A stretch of 64,000 nucleotides of DNA, taken from NCBI GenBank assembly GCA_030425185.1, contig JAUIAU010000003.1, forward strand, positions 1-64,000, in the 5' to 3' direction. Below the pieces are notes generated by a model. That model saw only the letters and a list, made by a program, of their open reading frames with translations, was not told the origin of the DNA and made no database searches. Shown piece after piece: positions 1-8,207 of this stretch. The number at the start of each line of letters is the position of its first letter. Position 1 is the first letter of the stretch. The DNA is from Alphaproteobacteria bacterium. Lineage in GTDB: Bacteria; Pseudomonadota; Alphaproteobacteria; Rhodobacterales; Rhodobacteraceae. The position numbers were made by a program, and so were the translations under genes.

Positions 1-107
1 CTCGACAGCAGCGAGAACCGCTGTTCCCGCCAGCTGTCGAAGGGAACCGCGCCGCCCAGCAGAAGGGCGGCGGCAATCAGGGGCAGGGCGCGGGCGAAAC
101 GGGTCAT
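1..107 (-). CDS. N-terminus of a secreted protein (partial, possibly DUF3047)
   Basis: Only the first 35 codons are in the window; the gene continues past the left edge. They encode a typical signal peptide: Arg at positions 3 and 6, then a hydrophobic Ala/Leu core ending around LLLGGA. The mature start has the pattern FDSWREQRF, which resembles the beginning of DUF3047 periplasmic proteins. That family guess is from memory and weak. It has the same orientation as the hydantoin operon to its right, but a long hairpin at 141-187 separates them, so it is probably a separate transcript. Confidence 0.55.
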   Translation of the reverse strand, partial: MTRFARALPLIAAALLLGGAVPFDSWREQRFSLLS

Positions 108-140
108 GCAGGGGTCCTTTCTCCGGGTCGTGAAAGGTAT

Positions 141-187
141 CCACGCAGGCCGGACCGCCTGAGTTTCAGCGGTCCGGGCCTGCGTGG
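141..187 (-). terminator. long hairpin after the hydantoin operon
   Basis: An 18-bp inverted repeat (141-158 with 169-187, one bulged G) surrounds a 10-nt loop, 50 nt beyond the stop codon of the DapA-family gene on the minus strand. There is no clear U-run after it, so it may act as a Rho-assisted terminator or as a 3'-end stabiliser rather than a classical intrinsic terminator. Confidence 0.55.
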
Positions 188-237
188 GCTGTCCTGCCGT
201 GACATAGCCCGCCGCGTGTCCCGTGCCAGCGCCGCCG

Positions 238-1155
238 TTACCCGAGGGCGGCGAGCCGCGCGTCCTGCCGGGCGATCAGCGTCTCGACCTCGGCGATGCC
301 CTTCGCGTTGAGCGGTGCGCCCGGCTTGCGCAAGGTCGCGTGCGCAATCGCGCCGCGCCGGGCCAGCGTGTACTTGCGGATGGCGAGGCCGAGGCCCGGC
401 TGGCTCTCGTAGCGGACAAGCGGCAGGTAGGCATCGAAGATATCCCGGGCGCGGGTTTCATCGCCCGCTGTCACCGCCGCCACGACATCCGCCATCATCT
501 CGGGGAAGGCGAAGCCGGTCATCGCGCCATCGGCTCCGCGCAGCATTTCCTCCAGCAGGAACTGCCCGCCGTTGCCGCACAGGATCGAGATCCGCCGCGC
601 ACCGGCGTCCGACGCCGCCCGCAGGGTTGAGATCTTGTCGAGTCCCGGCCAGTCCTCGTGCTTCAGCATCACGCAGGTCGGACAGTCCTCGACGACCTTC
701 AGGATGACCTTCGGCGGGACATAGACATTGGTGACCAGCGGGAAGTCCTGCAGCACGAAAGGCGCATCGCCCAGCGTCTCGGCGGTGGTGTGGTAGTAGC
801 CGACGATCTGGTCGTCGGACTTCAGGCTGGCGGGCGGTGCGACCATGACCCCGGCCGCCCCGGCGTCCATCGCGGCGGCGGCGAGAGCGCCCATCGCGGC
901 GAAGCCCGGCGACGACACGCCCACGATCACCGGCAGATCGGTGCGCGCCACGACGCGGCGGATGACGGCAAGCGATTCCTCCGCCGACAGCTTGCCCGCC
1001 TCGCCCATGATCCCGAGGATGGTCAGGCCGGTTGCGCCCTTTTCGACATAGAAATCGACCATCCGGTCGACACTGTCGAGGTCCAGCGCCCCGTCCGGCA
1101 GGAACGGGGTCACCGCGATCGTGAAGACGCCCTTGGCGGTTTCGTCCAGTCTCAT
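238..1155 (-). CDS. DapA-superfamily (dihydrodipicolinate synthase-like) aldolase/lyase
   Basis: This 305-aa TIM-barrel protein belongs to the DapA/N-acetylneuraminate lyase superfamily of class I pyruvate-dependent aldolases. The Schiff-base lysine is visible as K165 in VMLKHED, and the pyruvate-carboxylate loop is present as GEAGK at 51-55. The tyrosine of the canonical YNVP motif is replaced: the aligned stretch is LQDFPL (135-140). True dihydrodipicolinate synthase activity is therefore unlikely, and a related aldolase or dehydratase reaction is more plausible. It is the last gene of the hydantoinase operon, and its ATG overlaps the racemase stop by 4 nt, so it probably acts on a product of that pathway. 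Substrate unknown. Confidence 0.85.
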   Translation of the reverse strand: MRLDETAKGVFTIAVTPFLPDGALDLDSVDRMVDFYVEKGATGLTILGIMGEAGKLSAEESLAVIRRVVARTDLPVIVGVSSPGFAAMGALAAAAMDAGAAGVMVAPPASLKSDDQIVGYYHTTAETLGDAPFVLQDFPLVTNVYVPPKVILKVVEDCPTCVMLKHEDWPGLDKISTLRAASDAGARRISILCGNGGQFLLEEMLRGADGAMTGFAFPEMMADVVAAVTAGDETRARDIFDAYLPLVRYESQPGLGLAIRKYTLARRGAIAHATLRKPGAPLNAKGIAEVETLIARQDARLAALG

Positions 1156-1820
1156 GTCTCGTCCTTTTCCTCCAGCGCGATCCGGGCCAGGGCCATGCCG
1201 ACCGCCGCCTGACACGGTTCGATGACCGGCAGCCCGATGGCCTGTTCCAGATCGGCGCGATAGCTCGCCATGCCCGCGCATCCGAGGATCAGCACCTCGG
1301 CCCCGTCGCGGTCGCGCAGGGTTTCGCCCACCTCCGCCATGCGCGCAAGGGTCCGCTGCCGGTCGCCAAGCTCGGCGACGCCGAGGTTCAGCGCCCGGTC
1401 GCCCGCGACGCGCGGCAGCACGCCCATCGCCCCGAGGCTGCGCAGGTGGCGCGGGATCGAGGCGGGCAGGATGGCGAGGATGCCGAAGCGGTGTCCGCGC
1501 GTCATCGCGGTCAGCACCGCGCATTCCTGAATGCCCAGCACCGGCACCGACGTGCGCGCCCGCAGCGCGTGCAGTCCCGGATCGCCGAAACAGGCGATCA
1601 CGAAGGCGGCGGCGTCGCCCTCCAGCGCGGCCGCCTGCCGCAGCAGCGGGGCGACGACCTCGTCGGCCTGGGCCTGATCCTCGATCCCGGGCGGTCCCTC
1701 GGGCAGGGTGTGGCAGTGGATCGGCACCCCGAAGCGGCGGAACGGGGCCAGCGCAGCATCGATCCGCGCCGTCACCTCGGTCGAGGAGTTCGGGTTCAGC
1801 ACGTGGATCGCGCGGCTCAT
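1152..1820 (-). CDS. hydantoin racemase-like Asp/Glu racemase family protein
   Basis: The protein has 222 aa and follows the Asp/Glu/hydantoin racemase fold. Both catalytic cysteines of the two-base mechanism are present: C77 in VIACFGD and C181 in ILGCAGM. Their positions match hydantoin and allantoin racemases closely. The N-terminal IHVLNPNSS is the characteristic first strand of this family. It lies between a VOC gene and a DapA-like gene, downstream of a dihydropyrimidinase-like gene, with 4-nt overlaps on both sides. The likely role is racemising a 5-substituted hydantoin or related ring compound for the hydantoinase. Maleate isomerase or Asp racemase are alternatives, but the hydantoinase neighbour favours hydantoin racemase. 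Confidence 0.85.
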   Translation of the reverse strand: MSRAIHVLNPNSSTEVTARIDAALAPFRRFGVPIHCHTLPEGPPGIEDQAQADEVVAPLLRQAAALEGDAAAFVIACFGDPGLHALRARTSVPVLGIQECAVLTAMTRGHRFGILAILPASIPRHLRSLGAMGVLPRVAGDRALNLGVAELGDRQRTLARMAEVGETLRDRDGAEVLILGCAGMASYRADLEQAIGLPVIEPCQAAVGMALARIALEEKDET

Positions 1821-2215
1821 GCGCCCGGCCTCGTCGCGGTCTGCACCTCGATCTGGTAGCCCTCGGGATCGTCGAAGACGAAGGCGCGGATGCCGAGCTG
1901 GTCGTTCTCGAAGAGCTTCGACAGGTTCGGCAGATCCAGCGCCTGCGCGTAGGCATACCAGCCGTCCACGTCCGCGACCCGGATGCAGAGCTGAACCGGC
2001 CGGGTCTCGGCCCACCTGTGCATCCCCCGGCTTTCGTCCACGAGACCGACATGCGCGCCCCCGCCGATCGCCATGATCTTCGTCCAGCCCTGGTCGATGG
2101 CGAGCGGGAAGCCCATCACCTGTTCATAGAACGCCTGCGCGCGGGGAACGTCCTTGTAGTAGAGGAACGTGATCGTCAGGTGCACCGGCCCCTCGGGCCT
2201 CTGCGGTGTGGTCAT
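1817..2215 (-). CDS. VOC (glyoxalase/bleomycin resistance) family protein
   Basis: A 132-aa single-domain protein with the paired beta-alpha-beta-beta-beta layout of the vicinal oxygen chelate superfamily. ITFLYYKDVPRAQAFYEQVMG forms the first module and VQLCIRVADVDGWYAYAQ the second, ending with FDDPEGYQIEV, which normally supplies a metal-binding glutamate. The function cannot be deduced; members include isomerases, dioxygenases and resistance proteins. It is translationally coupled (4-nt overlaps) between the hydantoinase and racemase genes, so an isomerase or dioxygenase step on the same substrate is a reasonable inference. Confidence 0.85.
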   Translation of the reverse strand: MTTPQRPEGPVHLTITFLYYKDVPRAQAFYEQVMGFPLAIDQGWTKIMAIGGGAHVGLVDESRGMHRWAETRPVQLCIRVADVDGWYAYAQALDLPNLSKLFENDQLGIRAFVFDDPEGYQIEVQTATRPGA

Positions 2216-3645
2216 GTCTCGCTCTCCAGGTACGCGACTTCGGCTGCGGGGCGGCCGGTCGGCAGGGTGGCCAATGCGCGCGGCAGCCAGCGGCCCTGTC
2301 CCGGCGCGGCCCGCAGCAGGCCCGCGGCGGCAATCACCGCGCCGCGCTGGATTACCGTGTCCGGCCAGCCCGTCACCCTGATCCCGGCCCATGGGTTGTA
2401 GCCGACGTTGTCGTGCAGGTCGTTCTCGTCGTAGCGGTGCTGCCGGGCCGGGTCCCAGATCACGAGGTCCGCATCGCAGCCGGGCGCGATCCGACCCTTG
2501 GACGGCAAACCGTAAAGGCGCGCAGGCCGGGTCGCGGTCAGGTCCACGAACGCCTCGATCCCTAGCCCGCCGCGCGACACCATCGCGTTGAACAGCAGCG
2601 GCAGCCGTGTCTCGAGCCCCGGCAGACCGTTGGCGATCTGGTCGAACCGCGCGCCCGGTCCGGCGGTCAGCTTGCCGGTCTCGTCGTAGCGGTAGGGCGC
2701 GTGGTCTGACGAGATCACCTCGAGGTCGCGCCGGGCCAGTCCCTGCCACAGGGCCTCCTGATCCGCCCCTGTCCGCTGCGGCGGCGAGCACATGACCTTG
2801 GCGCCCTCCAGTCCGGGTCGGTCCAGCACCTCGCCGGTCATCAGCAGGTAATGCGGGCAGGTTTCGGCCCAGACCGGAACCCCGCGTCCGCGCGCGGCCC
2901 GGACGGCGGCCACCCCCTCGGCGGTCGAGATGTGGAACAGCATCACCGGGGTATCGAGGAACTCGGCAAAGCGGCACATGCGCTCGACCGCTTCGATCTC
3001 GGCGAGGCGGGGATGGCTGAGCGCGTGGTGCTTCGGGGCATGGTGCCCGTCCTCCAGCAGCCGGGACTTGGTCCAGCCGATCAGACCGTCGTTCTCGGCA
3101 TGGATGCAGGTCAGCGCGCCTGCCGATTTGGCGGCCGCCAGCACGTCCATCAACGCGCGGTCGTCGAGGCCGATGTTGTAGGTGGTGAAGACCTTGATCG
3201 ACCGGTGCCCCGCGGCGGCGAGTGCCGCAAGGTCCGCCGCCAGGTCGGGCACCGTCGGGTCCGAGATCAGGATGTGGAACGCATGGTCGATGTGTGCCCC
3301 GCGCCGCGCGCGCGCGGCATAGTCGGCGACCGCATCGCGCAGCCGTTGCCCCTTGGCCTGCGCCGCGAAGGAAATGACCGTCGTCGTTCCGCCCATCGCC
3401 GCGGAGGCGGTCGCGGTCTCGAACGTGTCGGCGTTCATCAGGCCCATGCCGGAGACCTGTTCGATGTGGCAGTGCGGATCGACGCCGCCCGGAAGGATCA
3501 GCCTGCCATCGGCGTCGAGCGTCTCGCACGCGGGGCCGAGGCCGGTGCCCACCGCCGCGATGCGCCCGTCCCGGATCGCAACATCCGCCTCGTAACACCC
3601 GTCGGCCGTGCCCACGGTGCCGCCGCGCAGGATCAGATCGAACAT
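2212..3645 (-). CDS. dihydropyrimidinase/hydantoinase-type amidohydrolase
   Basis: The protein has 477 aa and is a cyclic amidohydrolase. The metal site begins with DPHCH (H58 and H60). The lysine expected to be carboxylated is K151 in RSIKVFTTYN, and SSDHAPYR carries the late catalytic aspartate. These features place it in the dihydropyrimidinase/D-hydantoinase/allantoinase group, which opens cyclic ureides and imides. I chose the ATG at 3645 because the hydrophobic first strand FDLILRGGT starts there and GAGCGAGAG precedes it. It is the first gene of a four-gene leftward operon. The exact substrate (hydantoin, dihydropyrimidine, allantoin or an imide) cannot be told from sequence. Confidence 0.88.
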   Translation of the reverse strand: MFDLILRGGTVGTADGCYEADVAIRDGRIAAVGTGLGPACETLDADGRLILPGGVDPHCHIEQVSGMGLMNADTFETATASAAMGGTTTVISFAAQAKGQRLRDAVADYAARARRGAHIDHAFHILISDPTVPDLAADLAALAAAGHRSIKVFTTYNIGLDDRALMDVLAAAKSAGALTCIHAENDGLIGWTKSRLLEDGHHAPKHHALSHPRLAEIEAVERMCRFAEFLDTPVMLFHISTAEGVAAVRAARGRGVPVWAETCPHYLLMTGEVLDRPGLEGAKVMCSPPQRTGADQEALWQGLARRDLEVISSDHAPYRYDETGKLTAGPGARFDQIANGLPGLETRLPLLFNAMVSRGGLGIEAFVDLTATRPARLYGLPSKGRIAPGCDADLVIWDPARQHRYDENDLHDNVGYNPWAGIRVTGWPDTVIQRGAVIAAAGLLRAAPGQGRWLPRALATLPTGRPAAEVAYLESET

Positions 3646-3761
3646 CTCTCGCTCCCCGTCGTCTCGGGGCCGAGACTGGCGCAATTGCCGTCGGGTGCAA
3701 GCCCCGCTCTCGACTTGGCCGCGCGCCGACACAGGTTTCCGGCCAGAGGGAGGACGCGGTC
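3646..3761. promoter_or_regulatory. divergent promoter region, hydantoin operon / MoxR-VWA pair
   Basis: A 116-bp gap between two divergent start codons must hold promoters for both directions. GAGGGAGGA lies just ahead of the rightward ATG at 3762 and serves as its ribosome binding site. I see no convincing -35/-10 pair or strong operator dyad. Confidence 0.4.
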
Positions 3762-4877
3762 ATGACGATCAATGCGATGCGGGTGTCCGCCGGCCGGGCG
3801 CTGGAGGTTCTGCGGGCAGGCTGGACGGCCCAGCAGGACGGGCATCTGACCACCGCCTTCATGCTGCACGGGCGGCCCGGCGTCGGCAAAAGCCAGATCG
3901 TGGCGCAACTCGCGTCCGAGGTCGGGGCCGAGCTGGTCGACCTGCGCCTGACCACCATCGAGCCGCAGGACCTTCGCGGCCTGCCCTATTACGATCACGA
4001 GGCCGGCAAGACCGTCTGGTACCGCCCGGAGGATCTGCCCGACGAGGATCGCCCGGCCATCCTGTTCCTCGACGAACTCACCGCCGCCGCGCCCTGGCTG
4101 CAACCGACCGTCTACGGCCTGCTGCAGGAGCGCCGGGTCGGGCGGCACCGGCTGCCGCCCTCGGTCTTTCTCGTCGCGGCGGGTAACCGGGTCGAGGATG
4201 GCGCGGTCGCCCACGAGATGGGAACCGGATTGTCGGACCGGCTGGTGCACCTCGTCGTCGAGGCCGAGGCCAACGACTGGCTCGACGGGTACGCCGTGCC
4301 GCGCGGGCTGCATCCGACCGTGATCGCGTTCCTCAAGACGCGGCCGGACCTGCTCGACACGTCCGAGCGCGCGCTGGCGGCCGGCGATGCGATCATGGCC
4401 ACGCCACGCAGCTGGGAACGTGTCAGCACCATCCTGCGCGCGGTTCCGGATGGACCGGTCAGGCGCATCCTCGTCGCGGGAACGGTGGGCGAGGCGGTCG
4501 CGGCCGAGTTCGCGCTGGTGGCTGCCGACATCGCCGCGTCGGTGCAGGTGGCCGAGATGCTGGCCGTCCCCGAGCGCGAGCGCTGGGCGCTCTATCCGGC
4601 CACGCTGCACGGGCTGCATGCCCTGATCTATGGCCTGATCGCCGCCCTCGATGCCACGACCGCGCCGCGCGTCATCGACAGCCTCGCGGGGCTTCGGCAC
4701 CTCGCCGCGCATCGGGACGAGCCGGTCTTCCGCAGCCTTCCGCTGGCCGAACTGACCACCTACGGGTTCGAGACTCTGATCCGGCGCGGGCTCGACCTGG
4801 GGCTGGCGGACGCCTTTCTCGACTCGCCCGCCTACGCCGCCTATGCCGAGGAGCGGGCGGCGCTGGGCCTCGGCTGA
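3762..4877 (+). CDS. MoxR-like AAA+ ATPase
   Basis: The protein has 371 aa. Walker A is GRPGVGKSQ (about 38-46) and Walker B is AILFLDELTAA (about 105); FLVAAGNR is sensor 1. This matches the AAA_5/MoxR branch, whose members act as chaperones that insert cofactors or remodel partner complexes, usually with a VWA protein. Here a VWA protein gene follows directly, sharing one nucleotide (TGATG). The C-terminal half, after about residue 200, is helical and family-specific. The target of the pair is unknown; neither neighbouring operon offers an obvious metalloenzyme client. Confidence 0.85.
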   Translation: MTINAMRVSAGRALEVLRAGWTAQQDGHLTTAFMLHGRPGVGKSQIVAQLASEVGAELVDLRLTTIEPQDLRGLPYYDHEAGKTVWYRPEDLPDEDRPAILFLDELTAAAPWLQPTVYGLLQERRVGRHRLPPSVFLVAAGNRVEDGAVAHEMGTGLSDRLVHLVVEAEANDWLDGYAVPRGLHPTVIAFLKTRPDLLDTSERALAAGDAIMATPRSWERVSTILRAVPDGPVRRILVAGTVGEAVAAEFALVAADIAASVQVAEMLAVPERERWALYPATLHGLHALIYGLIAALDATTAPRVIDSLAGLRHLAAHRDEPVFRSLPLAELTTYGFETLIRRGLDLGLADAFLDSPAYAAYAEERAALGLG

Positions 4878-6112
4878 TGCACTCGGTCCGGGCGGCGCGT
4901 GCCCTGCAGCAGCTTGCCGAAACCGACCCGGCCCTCGCGGTGCTCGCGCTCTGGTGCCGCCACCGCGACGTCGACACCGGGCTGGCCGAGACGCGGGGCG
5001 ACACGATCCTGTACGGGCCCCGGTTCGAGGCCCTGTCGCTGCCCGAACAGGTCGGTCTGTCGGCCCACCACATCCTGCACGTCGCCTTCCGGCACGGCGC
5101 GCGGGCGCAGGCGCTGCGGGACCGGCTGGGCGGGCAGGCGGATCTGGCCCTCTTCACCCTGGCGGCGGACGGCCTGATCAACGACACCCTTCTCGCGGCC
5201 GGTTACGCCCTGCCACGCCCCGCCGTGCAAGCCAGCACGCTGGTCGCGGAGGCGTTGCACCGGCCGTCTTCCGTTCCCGAGGCCCTGACCGGCTGGGATG
5301 CCGAGCGCCTGTTCCTCGCCCTCACCGATGGCGGCGGCACGGGGCGCGGCGAGGCCGCCGAGCGGGCCCGCGCCTATGCCGCGCGGCAAGGGTTCGAGGG
5401 CGACCTGCACCCCGAGGCCGGGCCGGACGGGACCGGGGCCGACGGGGCCGCCGACTGGCAGGACCGGGTGGCCCGCGCGCTGGCGGCCGGGCGACAGGCC
5501 GGACGCGGGATCGGGGCGCTCGGCTATCGTCTGGGCGACCTGCCCGAGACCCGCACGCCGTGGGAGCGCCTGCTCAGGGCCAGCCTCGCCGATGCGCTGA
5601 TCGAAACGCCCCGCCGCACGACCGCTCGCCCCGCACGCGGCTGGCTGGCGCGGGATGCGAGCGCCCGGCAGGACAGGCGGCCAGAGCCGGTGTTCGAACC
5701 CGGCCTGCGGCGCACCGATCGCAGGCCGCGTCTGGCGGTCGGCCTCGACATGTCCTCCTCGGTCTCGGACGCAGTCCTGGCGCGCTTCGCCGCCGAGATC
5801 GTCCGGATCGCCGCCCGCAGCGGGGCCGAGGTGCATCTGCTGGGCTTTGACGAGAGCGTGCGCGTGACCGAGGTGCTGGACCCCCGCCGGGGCCCGGAGC
5901 AGATCGCGGCCCTGCGGCTGGCGCGCGATGGCGGCACCGATTTCGGCCCGGTGCTGGCGGCTGCGGCGGACCTCGGCCCGGCCATGATCGTGGTCCTGAC
6001 CGACCTCGACGCCGATCTGCCGCCGCCCGGACGCATTCCGGTTCTCTGGGCGGTCCCCACAGCACCCGCACGGGCGCCGGGCTACGGGCGCGTGATCCTG
6101 CTGGACGGTTAG
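4877..6112 (+). CDS. VWA domain protein with N-terminal DUF2201-like metallopeptidase domain
   Basis: A 411-aa partner of the upstream AAA+ ATPase. The N-terminal part contains LSAHHILHVAFRHG (about 60-73), a histidine-rich helix reminiscent of the putative zinc site of DUF2201 proteins. The C-terminal 130 residues form a von Willebrand A domain with the MIDAS signature DMSSS (about 291), GGTDFGP as the threonine loop, and VVLTDLDAD as the third metal-binding segment. MoxR-VWA pairs typically assemble or activate another protein. Its last codons overlap the convergent gene at 6109 by 4 nt. Confidence 0.82.
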   Translation: MHSVRAARALQQLAETDPALAVLALWCRHRDVDTGLAETRGDTILYGPRFEALSLPEQVGLSAHHILHVAFRHGARAQALRDRLGGQADLALFTLAADGLINDTLLAAGYALPRPAVQASTLVAEALHRPSSVPEALTGWDAERLFLALTDGGGTGRGEAAERARAYAARQGFEGDLHPEAGPDGTGADGAADWQDRVARALAAGRQAGRGIGALGYRLGDLPETRTPWERLLRASLADALIETPRRTTARPARGWLARDASARQDRRPEPVFEPGLRRTDRRPRLAVGLDMSSSVSDAVLARFAAEIVRIAARSGAEVHLLGFDESVRVTEVLDPRRGPEQIAALRLARDGGTDFGPVLAAAADLGPAMIVVLTDLDADLPPPGRIPVLWAVPTAPARAPGYGRVILLDG

Positions 6113-6801
6113 GACGCGCGGGCCCGGGCAAGTGCTGCGAGCCGGGCATGGGCCGACACCGTGCCCGCATCGAAGGCCACGTCCCGCAGGAAGAGGTTCT
6201 CGCGCAGGTTCGTCCGCTGCAGGGTCCGCTCGGTCAGGTCGTCGTCGAAGAGGGACGTCGCGATCATGTCCCGCTGCGACGCGGTCAGGTCCATGAGGTG
6301 CGGCGCATCCCCGTCGACCTGCACCGAGACCAGGGTAAACGGCGCGACCCGGGCAAGCGGCGACTGCTCGATCACGAGGTGCAGGTCACCAGTGGTCAGG
6401 CCCGCATCGGCGGCGATCCGTTGCAGCACACCCCGCCCCCGCGCGGCCAGCGCGTCGAGGGCGCGCGCGGCATCGGCCTCGGGGATCAGGGCGTCACGCT
6501 TGTCTTTCGGCACGGCCAGCAACCGGGTCTCGACCAGGTAGACGGCCGCGAACATGAAGAGCGGCGCCTGCGAGATCGGCAGCGCCATGTCCGGAAAGGC
6601 GATCAGCAGCGCCGGAAACGGAAGCAGCGCGATCAGGTAGCGCGTCAGCACATGCTCGAAGACGAAGCGCCAGAACACGCGGGTGAAGACCCCGCCGCGC
6701 GGAATGACGGTCTGCCCTCGGTCGAAGATGCGCTTCGGCAGCCGGCGGGTTTCGAGGACCGAGCGATTGAGGACGGTCGAGGGGGTCAGGAAGAACACCA
6801 T
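6109..6801 (-). CDS. hypothetical membrane protein
   Basis: A 230-aa protein I do not recognise. It has two adjacent hydrophobic segments at about 52-70 and 73-92. The rest is a soluble C-terminal domain rich in Asp, Leu and Arg, including ASQRDMIATSLFDDDLTERTLQRTNLREN, from which only the acidic pattern SLFDDDLTE stands out. The N-terminal 50 residues are basic and probably cytoplasmic. It converges on the VWA gene with a 4-nt overlap at the 3' ends. Codon use is like its neighbours, so it is likely a real but uncharacterised gene. Confidence 0.7.
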   Translation of the reverse strand: MVFFLTPSTVLNRSVLETRRLPKRIFDRGQTVIPRGGVFTRVFWRFVFEHVLTRYLIALLPFPALLIAFPDMALPISQAPLFMFAAVYLVETRLLAVPKDKRDALIPEADAARALDALAARGRGVLQRIAADAGLTTGDLHLVIEQSPLARVAPFTLVSVQVDGDAPHLMDLTASQRDMIATSLFDDDLTERTLQRTNLRENLFLRDVAFDAGTVSAHARLAALARARAS

Positions 6802-7049
6802 GTCGGGGCAGATATCGCGCCGGGGGACCCTGTCGAGGCACGCGCCGCCCGGTGTCCGCGGGCAGGGACGAATCCGTCCTTTTCAGACGGATTTTTCCGT
6901 GTTCTTCTGCTTGCGGGATGGGTCTGCAATAAAATTGCGCCGGAGAGCACAAAAAAGCAGGTGCATTTCACGAAGCAACGCGTTAAGGCTTACCTTCCAA
7001 GCGGTAAGAAAAAATTACCACTTGGGGGAGAAAGACTGGGAGGACCACC
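6802..7049. promoter_or_regulatory. divergent regulatory region with operator-like palindrome upstream of TRAP operon
   Basis: This 248-bp gap is clearly AT-richer than its surroundings and must drive the TRAP genes to the right. A striking dyad lies at 6997-7025: CCAAGCGGTAA and TTACCACTTGG (10 of 11 positions complementary) around a 7-nt A-rich spacer. A further CTTACC at 6989-6994 gives three TTACC/GGTAA half-sites about 12 bp apart. The dyad ends 25 nt before the ATG, so it is either a repressor operator or a hairpin in the mRNA leader. GGGAGGA is the ribosome binding site at 7038-7044. Confidence 0.6.
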
Positions 7050-8096
7050 ATGAAATTCAAGACTCTGGCTGTTGCCGGGGCCGTTGCCGTTGCGGCAACC
7101 GGCGTCCAGGCGCAGGAAACCTTCGAGATGACCTCGGCCTTCGGAAAGAACCTGCCGATCCTCGGAACGGCGGGCGTCGACTTCGTCGAAAAGATCAACT
7201 CGATCTCGGAAAGCGTCGAGTTCGAGCACTTCGATCCGGGTGAACTCGTTCCGGTGCTGGAGGCCCTCGACGCGGTCTCGAACGGCTCGGTGGATGCAGC
7301 CTACACGACCTCGGGCTACTGGCAGGGCAAGATCACGGCCGCGTCGCTGTTCGCCGCCGTGCCGTTCGGCCCGGAAGCCGGCGAATTCCTCGGCTGGATG
7401 CTCTACGACGACGGCGCCGCGCTGTTCCAGGAGATGTATGATCAGGCGGGCTACAACGTCCACGTCATGCCCTGTGGCATCATCGCGCCCGAGACCTCGG
7501 GGTGGTTCCGCAAGGAGATCAACTCGCTGGAGGACCTGCAGGGTCTGAACATGCGCTTCTTCGGCCTCGGCGCCGAAGTGATGCAGCGCCTTGGCGTCTC
7601 GACCTCGCTGCTCGCCGGCGGCGACATCTTCCCGGCGCTCGAGCGCGGCGCGATCGACGCGACCGAGTTCTCGATGCCGCGGATCGACGCGAACCTCGGC
7701 TTCTACCAGATCGCGAAGTTCAACTACTTCCCGGGCTGGCATCAGCCGGCGACCCTGTTCGAACTGCTGATCAACAAGGATCGCTGGGACGAGCTCGACG
7801 AGCGCAGCCAGAACCAGATCGAGGTGGCCTGCCTCGCGAACGTCACCACCAACTACGCCGAAGGTGAAGCCACCAACTACGCGGCGATGGTGGACAACGT
7901 CGAGAACAAGGGCGTGACCATCAAGAACTGGGATCCGGAAATCCTGAAGACCTTCGAGGCGACCTGGAACGAGGTTGCGGCCGAGCTCGCAGCCGAGGAC
8001 CCGTTCTTCAAGAAGGTCTGGGACGACCTGCAGGAGTACCGTGCCGGCTACAAGATCTGGTCGGACAACATCTACCTGCCGCGTCCGCGCAACTGA
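7050..8096 (+). CDS. TRAP transporter substrate-binding protein (DctP/TakP family)
   Basis: A 348-aa periplasmic binding protein with a clean signal peptide (MKFKTLAVAGAVAVAATGVQA, cleaved after VQA-Q). The arrangement resembles the TakP-type TRAP receptors for alpha-keto and other organic acids: ETSGWFRKEI with the conserved arginine of PGxR-type sites replaced by LQGLNMRFFG, where the Arg at about 168 would pair with a substrate carboxylate. FPALERGAIDATE is the family signature. It captures a carboxylate in the periplasm and delivers it to the permease pair encoded immediately downstream. Substrate specificity cannot be assigned. Confidence 0.9.
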   Translation: MKFKTLAVAGAVAVAATGVQAQETFEMTSAFGKNLPILGTAGVDFVEKINSISESVEFEHFDPGELVPVLEALDAVSNGSVDAAYTTSGYWQGKITAASLFAAVPFGPEAGEFLGWMLYDDGAALFQEMYDQAGYNVHVMPCGIIAPETSGWFRKEINSLEDLQGLNMRFFGLGAEVMQRLGVSTSLLAGGDIFPALERGAIDATEFSMPRIDANLGFYQIAKFNYFPGWHQPATLFELLINKDRWDELDERSQNQIEVACLANVTTNYAEGEATNYAAMVDNVENKGVTIKNWDPEILKTFEATWNEVAAELAAEDPFFKKVWDDLQEYRAGYKIWSDNIYLPRPRN

Positions 8097-8117
8097 TCGG
8101 GGCCTGATGGCCCGGAC

Positions 8118-8142
8118 GCCGGGGCGGTTCTTCCGCCCCGGC
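8118..8142 (+). terminator. intercistronic hairpin between TRAP SBP and permeases
   Basis: A perfect 10-bp stem (8118-8127 with 8133-8142) with a TTCTT loop and no following U-run, lying 21 nt after the binding-protein stop and 65 nt before the small-permease start. This placement is typical of mRNA-stabilising or partially terminating hairpins that raise the binding protein level above that of the membrane subunits. Confidence 0.6.
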
Positions 8143-8207
8143 TCCCTGTCGCGCGCCGGACAAGCCTGTCCGCGCGGCCTGTCTTTCCCTCAAGATTCGG
8201 ATCCGTG

